This document shows, piece after piece, positions 6,162 to 6,524 of a stretch of DNA of 6,524 nucleotides. Location: the NCBI GenBank assembly GCA_020050375.1, contig JAGVKR010000668.1, forward strand, positions 1 to 6,524, given 5' to 3'. The first letter of the stretch is position 1. Each line of letters opens with the position of its first letter. This DNA is from Planctomycetales bacterium (GTDB lineage: Bacteria; Planctomycetota; Planctomycetia; Planctomycetales; Planctomycetaceae). The translations under genes and the position numbers were made by a program. The notes under the pieces were generated by a model. It saw only the letters and a program-made list of their open reading frames with translations, was not told where the DNA came from and searched no databases.

Positions 6162-6332
6162 TAACGATTTCGCCGCACCGCCGACATCGAACGCCCTCGT
6201 GACCGCGGAGCGGCGTCCCCTGTCCCCTGTCCCCTGTCCCCTGTCCCCTGTCCCCTGTCCCCTGAATCCTGAATCCTCGCTCCCCCACTTGCCCTGTGAC
6301 GACCGAATCGTATCGGCGATAATCCGACGACG
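6162..6332. other. 171-bp intergenic gap with heptamer array
   Basis: The gap lies between the membrane protein stop and the next ATG. Its main content is the 7-bp repeat array. To the right are a small dyad TATCG-G-CGATA (6311-6321) and GATAAT (6318-6323) nine bases before the ATG at 6333; the latter looks like a -10 box but would give an almost leaderless transcript and has no -35 partner. No classical terminator hairpin with a T run is seen. Confidence 0.45.
6216..6278. repeat. Tandem heptamer array, seven perfect TCCCCTG units plus two variants
   Basis: Seven exact copies of TCCCCTG run from 6216 to 6264, followed by the diverged copies AATCCTG (6265-6271) and AATCCTC (6272-6278). On the - strand this gives seven GGGG tracts spaced by the three bases ACA, a textbook pattern for a G-quadruplex. 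A 7-bp unit changes reading frame each time, so the array would only be tolerated outside genes. Copy number probably varies by replication slippage. Arrays of this kind, with the same AATCCTG-type flank, are in my recollection widespread in planctomycete genomes; that recollection needs a search. Confidence 0.95.
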
Positions 6333-6524
6333 ATGGTCCCCTTTCATCGAAGCTGGCATTTTGTCCTTCTCCTCGCGGCGATCGCGGTTTGCGCGGGTGG
6401 GGCGGGGCGGGCCGATGACGCGGGGTTGGATGAAACGACGTCCGAATATTTCCGCGGGCTGCGCGAGCGACGGTTGTTTCGGCTGGCCGAGAGTTATTGC
6501 CTGGAGCGCTTGTCGCGCGGTCGG
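6333..6524 (+). CDS. N-terminal part of a secreted protein of unknown function (partial)
   Basis: Only the first 64 codons are visible and the frame runs off the right edge. The protein starts with a clear signal peptide: basic MVPFHRSWH, a hydrophobic core VLLLAAIAVCAGGAG (11-25), and likely cleavage after A27 in GRA-DD. The mature part begins with an acidic stretch and then FRGLRERRLFRLAESYCLERLSRG (40-63). That helix pair, with 'RLFRLAESYCLERL', resembles the first repeat of TPR-like helical proteins that are common in secreted planctomycete proteins, but too little is visible to claim the family. No strong ribosome binding site precedes the ATG. The start is supported by the signal peptide. 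It is separated from the PadR unit by the heptamer array and probably begins its own transcript. Confidence 0.65.
   Translation, partial: MVPFHRSWHFVLLLAAIAVCAGGAGRADDAGLDETTSEYFRGLRERRLFRLAESYCLERLSRGR

Noticed and set aside
6216..6264. Heptamer array as a CRISPR array or attachment site
   Set aside because: The units are directly adjacent with no spacers, are only 7 bp long, and no cas or integrase gene is visible.
5559..6359. Open frame on the - strand with a repeated GTGDRGQ peptide
   Set aside because: The peptide repeat is only the translation of the heptamer array (three units make 21 bases, seven residues); the remainder is antisense to the membrane protein gene.

Overview
The window looks like part of a GC-rich planctomycete chromosome. 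The main reasons are the secreted PQQ-like beta-propeller protein with the mature start DDWPQWMGPNRD, a style very common in that phylum, a PadR/membrane-protein pair of a type I associate with that phylum, and a heptamer tandem repeat between genes. This placement is inferred from gene style, not from a marker gene. I recognise no RNA gene, insertion sequence, CRISPR array or phage gene.

Positions 1-2800 form a phosphonate-catabolism cluster. It opens with the last 66 codons of a membrane protein that is probably an MFS-type transporter. Overlapping its end is a PhnZ-like HD-domain oxygenase, followed by a well-conserved phosphonoacetaldehyde hydrolase (PhnX); all three are on the + strand. 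Facing them on the - strand, with only 5 bp between stop codons, is a FAD-dependent oxidoreductase of the phosphonate-associated, glycine-oxidase-like type (TIGR03364-like). Together they suggest uptake of an aminophosphonate and two ways to break its C-P bond. One is oxidative: PhnZ acts on a 1-hydroxylated aminophosphonate, and the hydroxylase PhnY is not in view. The other is hydrolytic: an amine is oxidised to phosphonoacetaldehyde, which PhnX cleaves to acetaldehyde and phosphate. No PhnW transaminase is visible, so the FAD enzyme is the natural candidate to feed PhnX.

Positions 2875-4209 (- strand) encode a secreted beta-propeller protein of unknown role. It lies 74 bp upstream of the FAD gene in the same direction and may share a transcript with it. 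Positions 4210-4978 are a 769-bp divergent intergenic region with candidate promoter and operator sites but no convincing gene.

Positions 4979-6161 hold a second unit: a PadR-type repressor overlapping a membrane protein with a PadR-associated N-terminal helical region, probably a self-contained regulator/sensor pair. Next comes a 171-bp gap with seven perfect copies of a 7-bp repeat, whose - strand is a strong G-quadruplex candidate. The window ends inside a new + strand gene (6333 onward) encoding a secreted protein of unknown function.
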